This document shows, one piece after another, positions 1 through 6,752 of a DNA stretch of 11,828 bases (position 1 is its first letter; each line of letters begins with the position of its first letter). The stretch covers positions 1 through 11,828 of the forward strand of contig DCHJ01000025.1 of the NCBI GenBank assembly GCA_002314805.1, in the 5' to 3' direction. The translations under genes were made by a program, and so were the position numbers. The DNA is from Lachnospiraceae bacterium UBA1755. GTDB taxonomy: Bacteria; Bacillota; Clostridia; Lachnospirales; Lachnospiraceae. Below the pieces are notes generated by a model. It made no database searches and was not told where the DNA came from. It was given only the letters and a program-made list of their open reading frames with translations.

Positions 1-758
1 TCCATCTGGCCAGCTCGAAGGAGGATAAGGAGAATTTCATGTCATCGGGGATGAAGGGACTGTACTTTCTCCTGGATGAGATGAGACAGAACAGGGGAGT
101 GCGGCACTTCATACAGGCAGGAGCCGATGCAAGCTTCGGTATCTATTTTTATGAGAGAAAGGAGCCTATAACAGAGACTATGCCCTTTGAGGCCTATCCC
201 GGAGTATATCCGCTGTCAAAGGTGCTGGAGGAGACTATCTGCAGTCAGATGCGTATCATGTATGATATCCCTGTGACTGTGCTTCGTTTCTCATGGATCA
301 TAGATCAGGATGATCTGCTGTCACATATGACACTGGCAGATCCGGGCTTTGGCATTCCGGTATGGAGAGAATACGGAGATCCCGGTCTTGATAATGCAGC
401 CTGCGAGCTTATCCATCCTGACGGAAGTACCGGGGTGCGTCACGTGGTCGATATTGATGATGTGGTACAGAGCATAATGCTTGCGATGGACAATCCGATT
501 TCCATAGGCAGAGCATATAATATCGCAGCCCCGGAGGCCTTCAGATATGATGAGCTTGCGGCATATGTAGGCAAAAAGCTGGACATCCCGGTTGCCAGGT
601 TTACAGTGCCGGAATTTCATGATTTCAGGATGAGCATAGAGCGGGCGCGCAATGAGCTTGGATACTGTCCGAGGTACAGTGCATTTGATATGATAGATAA
701 GGCGATCATGTTCAGGCAATCAGGCGGAGAGCGCATAGAATCTGCATATAAAGGTTAA
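1..758 (+). CDS. NAD-dependent epimerase/dehydratase family protein (extended SDR), 5'-truncated by window edge
   Basis: The frame is open from base 3 to the TAA at 756-758 with no stop, so the ATG at 39 is an internal methionine and the gene begins before the window. About 251 residues are visible. They start with HLAS, which matches the HLA motif after the fourth strand of the Rossmann fold in extended SDRs. Ser44, Tyr69 and Lys73 (numbered from the first visible codon; Y-P-L-S-K is the YxxxK motif) form a plausible catalytic triad. A later Val-Asp-Ile-Asp-Asp-Val segment matches the family's substrate-domain signature. Such proteins epimerise, dehydrate or oxidise (nucleotide) sugars with bound NAD(H) in the cytoplasm; the substrate here is unknown. 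A hairpin terminator and a 305-bp gap separate it from the next operon, so it probably belongs to an upstream unit. The family call is firm, the reaction is not. Confidence 0.85.
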   Translation, partial: HLASSKEDKENFMSSGMKGLYFLLDEMRQNRGVRHFIQAGADASFGIYFYERKEPITETMPFEAYPGVYPLSKVLEETICSQMRIMYDIPVTVLRFSWIIDQDDLLSHMTLADPGFGIPVWREYGDPGLDNAACELIHPDGSTGVRHVVDIDDVVQSIMLAMDNPISIGRAYNIAAPEAFRYDELAAYVGKKLDIPVARFTVPEFHDFRMSIERARNELGYCPRYSAFDMIDKAIMFRQSGGERIESAYKG

Positions 759-875
759 AGCTCCTGCTTAACAGCATTGAGGAATAGCCGTTCAACGGGT
801 AATTACCGACAGTGTTTTGCAGTGTTTTAATGAGAAGTCATGATTCCTGTACATTTGTGAAGATATCAGAATGGG

Positions 876-898
876 AGCACGGATTAGATCCGTGTTTT
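876..898 (+). terminator. Probable intrinsic terminator of the epimerase gene
   Basis: CACGGAT (878-884) pairs perfectly with ATCCGTG (888-894) around a TAG loop. The stem can be extended by a G-T and an A-T pair, and TTTT follows. The U-tract is short (TTTTCT), so termination may be partial. It lies about 120 bp past the epimerase stop and upstream of the conserved regulatory element. Confidence 0.55.
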
Positions 899-910
899 CT
901 AAACGAAAAA

Positions 911-980
911 ATAGTCCGAAAAAATGGATTAGTGGACAAAAAGACAAAAAACAAGTACACAATACCATTTATCTAGTACA
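911..980 (+). promoter_or_regulatory. Putative AraC-type operator: three 21-bp-phased half-sites upstream of the Gfo/Idh-ABC operon
   Basis: Half-sites TGGACA (933-938), AGTACA (954-959) and AGTACA (975-980) recur at exact 21-bp steps. The whole stretch aligns without gaps to 8363-8432, upstream of the SDR unit, with 46 of 70 bases identical by hand count. The longest shared blocks are GTGGACAA and AGTACAnAnTACCATT. Direct repeats two helical turns apart on one DNA face are the usual operator form of AraC-family proteins. The regulator encoded at 7471-8355 is the obvious candidate to bind it (inference). Confidence 0.55.
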
Positions 981-1000
981 TATTTTAGGCTATCATACCA

Positions 1001-1029
1001 CTGTCAAAACAAATATTTGTATAATATGT
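1001..1029 (+). promoter_or_regulatory. Probable promoter of the transporter operon
   Basis: CTGTCA (1001-1006) is a weak -35. The -10 is ambiguous: TATAAT at 1020-1025 (spacer 13) or the overlapping TAATAT at 1022-1027 (spacer 15). A 17-bp spacer, as in the aligned SDR promoter, lands on ATATGT. A weak core beside an AraC-type site suggests an activated promoter. The perfect palindrome ACAAATATTTGT (1009-1020) lies between the elements. A second TATAAT at 1040-1045 sits too close to the GGAGG at 1052-1056 to be the main -10. Confidence 0.4.
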
Positions 1030-1063
1030 ACAAACTATATATAATGCTTTTGGAGGATCTATT

Positions 1064-2092
1064 ATGGACAAGTTGAAAATGGCGATCGTCGGTGCCGGCC
1101 TGTGGGGCGGTACCCATGCAGAGATTTATAATCAGCATCCTAACGCAGAAGCCGTGGCTATCTGTGATATGGATAAGGCCAAGGCTGAGAAATATGCTGC
1201 CGAGCACGGGATCAAAGAGGTGTATTCGGATTATAATGACATGCTTAAGCATTGTGACTGTGATGCTGTAGCGATCGTAACACCTGATTTTGCTCATGCT
1301 GATATAGCAGTGGCAGCTGCCAATGCAGGCAAGCATATGCTTATTGAGAAGCCGCTTGCAACTACCAGAGACGATGCTATGCGCATGTATGAGGCTATTA
1401 CAAAGAATAATGTGAGAGCCATGGTGGATTTCCATAACCGCTGGAACCCGGTATATAACACGATGCAGCAGCTTATCGCAAGCGGCAATTACGGTGCTCC
1501 GCGCAGCGGTCATTTCAGGATGACAGACAATCTCTGGGTGGCTACAGACATGCTCAAGTGGTGCGCAAAGTCTTCTATCCTCTGGTTCCTGGGAAGCCAC
1601 TCGCTGGATACTCTCAACTTCCTTTTTGATGATTATCCGACAGAGGTATTTGCCTACAAGACAGAGGGCGTATTGAAGAAGCTTGGTATCGATACTACAG
1701 ATTCTTATATGTCGATGTTCAAGTATTCAAAGGGCGGCATGGCACAGATGGAGAATTCCTGGGTAACACCCAACGGAAATCCCAACGTAAATGATTTCAA
1801 GTGCTATATCCTCTGTGAGAACGGAAAATTTGATGCAAACTGCTCAAGCTTTGATATGCTTCAGGTAACTGACCAGACCAGAATGATCTCTCAGGATATC
1901 TCGGTAAAGAACAATGTATTCGGCGAGTGGAAGGGCTTTGCATTTGAGTCGATCAGAAGCTTTGTTGACTGCATAGTCAACGATAAGGAATTCCATGTAA
2001 CTCTTGAAGAGTCAGCTAATATCACTCTGGCACTTCTTGCTGTAATGCAGTCTGCCGATACGGGTAAGATCGTACAGATCGAACGTATCTGA
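1064..2092 (+). CDS. Gfo/Idh/MocA-family NAD(P)-dependent oxidoreductase
   Basis: This 342-residue protein has the usual length for the family. The N-terminal Rossmann domain carries the nucleotide loop G-A-G-L-W-G at residues 10-15. EKP at 95-97 supplies the conserved catalytic-region lysine. Gly-Ser-His-Ser-Leu-Asp at 177-182 matches the HxxD active-site motif seen in inositol dehydrogenases, so the active site looks intact. Members oxidise or reduce a hydroxyl/keto group on sugars, inositols or sugar acids in the cytoplasm. The start is fixed by a GGAGG seven bases before the ATG. It is the first gene of an operon with a sugar ABC importer, which suggests it acts on the imported compound. 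Asp35 at the end of the second strand (ICDMD) favours NAD over NADP. The substrate cannot be deduced; an inositol, pyranose or uronate type compound are all possible. Confidence 0.9.
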   Translation: MDKLKMAIVGAGLWGGTHAEIYNQHPNAEAVAICDMDKAKAEKYAAEHGIKEVYSDYNDMLKHCDCDAVAIVTPDFAHADIAVAAANAGKHMLIEKPLATTRDDAMRMYEAITKNNVRAMVDFHNRWNPVYNTMQQLIASGNYGAPRSGHFRMTDNLWVATDMLKWCAKSSILWFLGSHSLDTLNFLFDDYPTEVFAYKTEGVLKKLGIDTTDSYMSMFKYSKGGMAQMENSWVTPNGNPNVNDFKCYILCENGKFDANCSSFDMLQVTDQTRMISQDISVKNNVFGEWKGFAFESIRSFVDCIVNDKEFHVTLEESANITLALLAVMQSADTGKIVQIERI

Positions 2093-2130
2093 TGATCAGA
2101 CGCAGCAAATAAAGGATAGGGAGAAAAGCA

Positions 2131-3615
2131 TTGGACACTAATATTCTCGAAGTAAAAAAAGTTAATAAGACCTACTCCGGAATACAGGTATTACACGATG
2201 TTGAATTTGACCTTAAGAGGGGCGAGACTCATGCGATGGTCGGCGAGAACGGTGCCGGTAAGTCTACTCTTATCAAGATTCTGGCAGGTGTAGTCACTCC
2301 TGATGATGGCAGTGAGATCTACTGGGACGGCAAGCTTATCAGCAGGATGACTCCTGAAAAGGCTATTGAGCTCGGACTTGCGGTGATTTATCAGGATATC
2401 AGTATGTTTCCCAATCTTACCATCGCAGAGAATATCTGTAAGGGAAAGCACACGGAATTTTTCGTAAACTTCAAAAAGATGAAGGAGACAGCTCAGAAGG
2501 CTCTTGATTTTATGGGCGTTGACCTGAATCTCAATCAGAAGCTGGGCGAAATCAGCGTAGGCAAGCAGCAGCTGGTTGCTATTGCGCGTGCCATCACCTT
2601 TGAGGCGCAGGTCATCGTAATGGATGAGCCGACGGCGGCTCTTTCATCCTCGGAGGTAAAGATGCTCTACAGGATCATTGATTCGCTGAAGGAGCAGGGT
2701 GTAAGCATCATCTATATCTCACATAAGCTGGAAGAGGTATTCACTGTTGCGGACCGTATCACGGTACTCCGTGACGGCCACAAGATCCATACGGGTGATG
2801 CCTCCGGCTTTACCAATGAGTCACTTATCAACATGATGGTTGGACGTGAGCTCAGATTCATCCCGATGCACAATGAGGAAGGTGATTCTGATGAGGTCCT
2901 CTTTGAGGTTAAGGATCTTGTAAATCCGCCGATGGTAAACGGTGTATCATTCCAGGTCAGGAGAAATGAGGTACTGGGAATCACCGGACTTGTCGGTGCA
3001 GGACGAAGCGAGACCGCGCAGACTGTTTTCGGACTTATGAAGCAGCAGTCCGGAGAAGTGTACATTCACGGACAGGAAGTGCATATCAAGGACACAAATG
3101 ATGCTATTGGCAAGGGTATCTGCTATCTTCCCGAGGACAGGAGGACCCAGGGACTCTTTGCACAGCAGAATATGACCTGGAATATGACCGCCGTGACACT
3201 TCACAAGCAGCTGTCGGGAAAGCTTCTTGATTCACGCAAGGAGCTTGCCACAACAGAGAAGTACATTAAGAGTATCGATATCAGACCGGCACTTCCAGGC
3301 ATCAATGCAAGAAATCTTTCAGGCGGCAATGCCCAGAAGGTGCTTTTCGGCAGATGGATGAATGCTGATCCCAAGGTGCTCATCGTTGACGAGCCAACGG
3401 CAGGTGTTGACGTCGGAGCCAAGGCTGAGATCCACAAGATCCTCAGAAACATGGCTAAGGAGGGCGTGGCAGTTGTACTGATTTCATCAGATCTTTCAGA
3501 GGTTCTTGCTGTATCAGACAGGATCCTCGTTATGCGTGAAGGAAAGATAGTCCATGAGGTTAAGACTGATGAAGCCACACAGGAAGCAATTCTTGAGAAA
3601 GGCCTTATGGGATAG
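2131..3615 (+). CDS. Ribose-type sugar ABC transporter ATP-binding protein (two fused ABC domains)
   Basis: The 494-residue protein is the double-ATPase subunit of a carbohydrate importer (CUT2 class, RbsA/MglA/LsrA-like), working at the inner face of the membrane. Domain 1 has Walker A GENGAGKST (38-46), a signature-like ISVGKQQ (141-147) and Walker B ending in DEP (165-167). Domain 2 has the degenerate Walker A typical of this class (GLVGAGRSE, 286-294), YLPEDRR (332-338), the signature NLSGGN (395-400) and VDEPTAGVD (419-427). The second site is thus probably catalytically weak, as in the family. The start is a TTG at 2131, preceded by AGGGAG about seven bases upstream; the protein aligns with the family from there. 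It lies 38 bp after the oxidoreductase and 8 bp before the first permease. Confidence 0.95.
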   Translation: MDTNILEVKKVNKTYSGIQVLHDVEFDLKRGETHAMVGENGAGKSTLIKILAGVVTPDDGSEIYWDGKLISRMTPEKAIELGLAVIYQDISMFPNLTIAENICKGKHTEFFVNFKKMKETAQKALDFMGVDLNLNQKLGEISVGKQQLVAIARAITFEAQVIVMDEPTAALSSSEVKMLYRIIDSLKEQGVSIIYISHKLEEVFTVADRITVLRDGHKIHTGDASGFTNESLINMMVGRELRFIPMHNEEGDSDEVLFEVKDLVNPPMVNGVSFQVRRNEVLGITGLVGAGRSETAQTVFGLMKQQSGEVYIHGQEVHIKDTNDAIGKGICYLPEDRRTQGLFAQQNMTWNMTAVTLHKQLSGKLLDSRKELATTEKYIKSIDIRPALPGINARNLSGGNAQKVLFGRWMNADPKVLIVDEPTAGVDVGAKAEIHKILRNMAKEGVAVVLISSDLSEVLAVSDRILVMREGKIVHEVKTDEATQEAILEKGLMG

Positions 3616-3623
3616 GTGACGGA

Positions 3624-4589
3624 ATGAAAAATATCTTAAAAAGCAAGGGAAGAGAGCTTCTTCTGGCAGCAGTTATCCTCATAATCGGAATTATTGTTAC
3701 CACGATCACTCCGGCATTCTTCAGTGTGATCAATATTACCAGTATCCTCTACGGCAATGCCATAATGGGAATCATGGCTATCGGTATGATGATGGTCATC
3801 ACGACAGCCAATGTTGATATTTCCGTCGGATCGATATTTGCAGTATGCAACATGATATGCGCAGCCTTTGTAAAGGCTACCGGCGGTACACAGTCTGTGC
3901 TGGCAATAATTATTGCCATGGCAGTAGGCTGCTGTCTGGGACTTTTCAATGGTCTGCTCGTTGCAAAGCTCAATATTCCGGCCATCGTCGTTACTCTCGG
4001 CTCGATGAACATCATGAGAGGAGCGATCTATTATCTGACAGACGGTGCATGGATAGACGGTCTTACAGGTCCGTTCGTAAAGGTGGCAAGCCGCAGGATC
4101 CTGGGTGTCCAGGAAGCAGTATGGATCTGGGTGGCTGTGATCATCATCACATATTTTATACTGTACAGGACCCGTGTAGGACGCAATGTCCTTGCTGTGG
4201 GCGGCAATGTTGAGGCAGCAACCAGAGTAGGTATCAGCAAGACAAAGACCTACCTTTTTGCATTTGGATATCTGGGAGCGCTGGTTGGTCTGGGCGGTGC
4301 TCTTTCTGCAGCAAAGCTTAAGATAGCTCAGCCTTCCAATGGTATCGGATATGAGATGCAGCTTATTGCTGCGGCAGTTATCGGAGGTACTGAATTCTCG
4401 GGCGGTGTGGCTTCCATAGCGGGTACCGTGCTGGGTGTTCTCTTACTTGGAGTAATTGACAATGCACTTGTGCTTGCAAAGGTTCCTGTATACTGGCAGG
4501 ATCTTGCAACAGGTATCATCATTGTACTGGCAGTTGCATCTGATGCTCTCAAGTTCATCATTTCACAGAACAGGAGGAGGGCAGGCTGA
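3624..4589 (+). CDS. Ribose-type sugar ABC transporter permease, subunit 1
   Basis: A 321-residue, very hydrophobic protein with about eight to ten predicted membrane segments (BPD_transp_2 / RbsC-like). V-D-I-S-V-G-S near residue 65 is the family's IDLSVGS loop. G-G-N-V-E-A-A from about residue 193 is the cytoplasmic coupling region that meets the ATPase. A glycine-rich G-G-T-E-F-S-G-G stretch follows near the C-terminus. It forms half of the translocation pore of the importer. Its TGA overlaps the ATG of the next permease by one base (TGATG), which indicates translational coupling and probably 1:1 synthesis. The start follows a short GGTGA-type ribosome site just after the ATPase stop. Confidence 0.93.
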   Translation: MKNILKSKGRELLLAAVILIIGIIVTTITPAFFSVINITSILYGNAIMGIMAIGMMMVITTANVDISVGSIFAVCNMICAAFVKATGGTQSVLAIIIAMAVGCCLGLFNGLLVAKLNIPAIVVTLGSMNIMRGAIYYLTDGAWIDGLTGPFVKVASRRILGVQEAVWIWVAVIIITYFILYRTRVGRNVLAVGGNVEAATRVGISKTKTYLFAFGYLGALVGLGGALSAAKLKIAQPSNGIGYEMQLIAAAVIGGTEFSGGVASIAGTVLGVLLLGVIDNALVLAKVPVYWQDLATGIIIVLAVASDALKFIISQNRRRAG

Positions 4590-5530
4590 TGAATAGAAAG
4601 ACTGACTTCAGGTATAAGAATGAACTGGTTCTTCTGGGAGTATTCCTTGTACTGTTCATAATTTTTTCGATAGCAAGCAAACACTTCTTATCACTTACCA
4701 ATGTGATGTCGCTGTTTTCCCAGATGGTTGAACTGGGGCTTCTGACACTTGGTATGGCAGCATCAATGATCTCAGGAGGCATGGATCTGTCACTGGGAGC
4801 ACTTACAAGCTTCTGCACGGTAATGCTCAGTGTGTTCATCGGTAAGCTTTTCCTGCCGGAGGGAGCGGCATTCTTTATCGTGCTGGCAATAGCTATTCTT
4901 TTCGGATGCTTCAACGGATTCCTGGTAGGATATCTCAACATCCAGTCGATGCTCGCCACACTTGGTACACAGTCATTGTTCAAGGGACTGGGGCTGGTTA
5001 TCTCCAACGGTGTGACCGTCGGTATTCCAAATACGCAGTTCGCAGTTTTCGGACGTGTAAAGCTCTGGGGCTTTTTCCCGTTCCAGATCATCCTGCTGGT
5101 CATCGCGGCAGTCATAGCGATAATAATCTTTAACAGGACAATGATCGGACGAAGGATATATCTTATCGGGTCCAACCCTACGGTTGCCAAATTTGCCGGT
5201 ATCAATATAAAGAAGAACATTTTCTTCACATACGTGTTCAGTGCATGCATGGGCTTTATTGCTTCTCTGGTATTTACATCCAAGATCTCTGCCGGACGTT
5301 CGGATGTTGCGGATCCGCTGCTTCTTAAGGCTGTCTGTGCATCGGTGTTCGGAGGCGTAAGCTCACTTGGCGGTATCGGTAATATTTCGGCTGCACTGTG
5401 CGGTGTTGCCGTAATAACGATCATTTCAAACGGACTGGATATGATCAATGCTTCTTCATATCTCCAGCAGGTGGTTATCGGAGGACTTCTCCTGATCGTG
5501 CTTGCTTTCCGTCATGCAAGGAAGAAATGA
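4589..5530 (+). CDS. Ribose-type sugar ABC transporter permease, subunit 2
   Basis: A 313-residue membrane protein of the same family as the preceding permease but clearly different in sequence. G-G-M-D-L-S-L-G (residues 63-70) is the canonical loop, G-S-N-P-T-V-A from about residue 194 is the coupling region, and G-G-V-S-S-L-G-G lies in the C-terminal part. The ribosome site AGGAGG lies inside the end of the upstream gene. Two non-identical permeases suggest a heterodimeric pore, as in the rhamnose (RhaP/RhaQ) and AI-2 (LsrC/LsrD) importers; the ribose importer RbsABC uses one permease twice. A 60-bp gap with an RNA hairpin separates it from the binding protein. Confidence 0.93.
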   Translation: MNRKTDFRYKNELVLLGVFLVLFIIFSIASKHFLSLTNVMSLFSQMVELGLLTLGMAASMISGGMDLSLGALTSFCTVMLSVFIGKLFLPEGAAFFIVLAIAILFGCFNGFLVGYLNIQSMLATLGTQSLFKGLGLVISNGVTVGIPNTQFAVFGRVKLWGFFPFQIILLVIAAVIAIIIFNRTMIGRRIYLIGSNPTVAKFAGINIKKNIFFTYVFSACMGFIASLVFTSKISAGRSDVADPLLLKAVCASVFGGVSSLGGIGNISAALCGVAVITIISNGLDMINASSYLQQVVIGGLLLIVLAFRHARKK

Positions 5531-5540
5531 TCATGCTCTG

Positions 5541-5566
5541 TCAAATACCGGATCGACCGGATTTGA
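5541..5566 (+). other. Intergenic RNA hairpin before the binding-protein gene
   Basis: TCAAAT (5541-5546) pairs with ATTTGA (5561-5566), and CCGG (5548-5551) with CCGG (5557-5560). This gives a ten-pair stem with one bulged A (5547) and an ATCGA loop. No U-tract follows, so it is not a typical terminator. The strong AGGAGG of the next gene begins about 11 bp later. Hairpins placed between permease and binding-protein genes often protect or process mRNA so that the binding protein is made in excess; that role is inferred here. Confidence 0.6.
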
Positions 5567-5590
5567 ATAAATAAAAGGAGGAAATTTATA

Positions 5591-6721
5591 ATGAAAAAGA
5601 TTCTTGCATTAGTACTTGCATCAATCATGGTTGTTTCATTGGCAGCCTGCGGCGCAGCAACAGTTGACGCTCCTGCAGCAGCTGAGGAACCAGCAGCACC
5701 TGCAGCTAAGGAAGAGAAGGCAGCAGTTGAGGAGACAGTTGCAGCAGCAGTTGAGGCAGCAGCTGAGGAAGTTGCTGAAGCAGCTGAAGAGGCAGCTCCG
5801 GCAGCAGACGGAAAGAAGGGAACTATCGGCGTAGTATGCTACGTTACATCAGCTCCGTATTTCTCAGAGGGTCAGGCAGCAGCTATCGCAGCAGGCGAGA
5901 AGCTCGGCTATGATGTGATCTGGACAGGTACATCAGAGGTTGATACAGCCGGTCTCATCTCCTGTGTTGAGAACCTTATCTCACAGGGTGTTGACGGTAT
6001 CTGCCTTGCAGCAGGCGATACAACATCTATGGTTCCTGTATGCCAGGAAGCTATGAGCAAGGGTATCACTGTTATCACATTCGACCTTGATATTGATCCT
6101 GAAGGCCGTGACGCATATGCAGGTCTTGATGATCTTTCAGAGCTTGGTGTTCCTCAGGTAGAGTCTATTGTTAAGTCGATCGGAGAAGAGGGCGATGTAG
6201 CCGTTGTTACCGGCGTTCTTACAAACGAGCTCCTTCAGAAGAGAATCGAGCGTATGTACAGCTATGCTGCTGAGAAGTACCCGAAGCTCAACTTCGTTAC
6301 TGTTGAGGGTACAAACGAGGATTCAGAGGCAGCTTATACAGCAGCTATGAACATCATGACAGCATATCCGAGCGTTAAGGCTATCTGCTCTAACGTTTCT
6401 ACAGCACTCGGCCCGATCTGTACAGCAATCGAGGATGCAGGCCAGATCGGTAAGGTATACGGATGCGGTCAGACAACACCTAACCTTGCTAAGCCGGGTA
6501 TGGCTTCAGGCGCATGCGTAAGCGGTATCCTCTGGGATGTTGCTAAGTGGCAGGAGTGGGCAGTAACCATCTGTGCACAGCGTATCGAAGGTGTAGAGCA
6601 TGAGGTTGGCAACATCGGTCTTGAGGGCTTCCCGCAGGGCGAGTACCTTGGCGACGGTCTCTACTACTATCATGAGACATTCGATTTCACACCTGAGAAT
6701 ATCAACAATTTCGATTTCTAA
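5591..6721 (+). CDS. Sugar ABC transporter substrate-binding lipoprotein
   Basis: A 376-residue secreted lipoprotein. A basic, hydrophobic signal ends in the lipobox L-A-A-C with Cys20 as the lipidation site. Residues 21-75 are a long Ala/Glu/Pro linker, and the periplasmic-binding-protein type 1 domain (Peripla_BP_4 class) runs from about 78 to the end. The domain starts with T-I-G-V-V and includes I-T-F-D-L-D and a C-terminal T-T-P-N ... I-L-W-D region resembling RhaS/LsrB-type receptors rather than RbsB; this likeness was judged by eye. It captures the substrate outside the cell and delivers it to the two permeases. AAAGGAGG precedes the ATG, and an upstream hairpin probably raises its level. 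The Cys residues within the domain (83, 125, 138, 151, 266, 277, 292, 309, 328) are unusually many for an exported protein. Substrate unknown. Confidence 0.93.
   Translation: MKKILALVLASIMVVSLAACGAATVDAPAAAEEPAAPAAKEEKAAVEETVAAAVEAAAEEVAEAAEEAAPAADGKKGTIGVVCYVTSAPYFSEGQAAAIAAGEKLGYDVIWTGTSEVDTAGLISCVENLISQGVDGICLAAGDTTSMVPVCQEAMSKGITVITFDLDIDPEGRDAYAGLDDLSELGVPQVESIVKSIGEEGDVAVVTGVLTNELLQKRIERMYSYAAEKYPKLNFVTVEGTNEDSEAAYTAAMNIMTAYPSVKAICSNVSTALGPICTAIEDAGQIGKVYGCGQTTPNLAKPGMASGACVSGILWDVAKWQEWAVTICAQRIEGVEHEVGNIGLEGFPQGEYLGDGLYYYHETFDFTPENINNFDF
5654..5809 (+). repeat. Low-complexity GCA/GAG-rich tract encoding the Ala/Glu linker of the lipoprotein
   Basis: Residues 22-73 are almost only Ala, Glu, Pro, Val and Lys, built from repeated GCA and GAG/GAA codons with units such as GCAGCAGTTGAGG recurring. 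It tethers the binding domain to the membrane anchor. Tracts of this kind can slip and vary in length between strains. Confidence 0.75.
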
Positions 6722-6752
6722 TCGGTTGATTTCACAGCTTGAGGTATAGACT

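Noticed and set aside
39..758. ATG at 39 as the true start of the epimerase-like gene
   Set aside because: The frame is open back to base 3 and the codons before 39 already encode the family's HLA motif, so the gene is cut by the window edge. The AAGGAG before 39 is coding sequence.
798..828. Palindrome GGTAATTACC (798-807) and the doubled CAGTGTTTT (810-818, 820-828) after the epimerase
   Set aside because: Short, AT-rich and not repeated near the other promoter. No function can be supported.
1040..1045. TATAAT as the -10 of the transporter operon
   Set aside because: A transcript from here would begin at or after the GGAGG at 1052-1056, leaving no ribosome site.
4558..5448. Long open frame of 296 codons on the minus strand opposite the second permease
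   Set aside because: It mirrors a clear permease gene and shows no recognisable domain. Similar antisense frames opposite other genes were rejected for the same reason.
2131..6721. Calling the importer an AI-2 (Lsr) system
   Set aside because: Gene order and two permeases agree, but no AI-2 kinase, LsrF or LsrG is present and receptor specificity cannot be read by eye.
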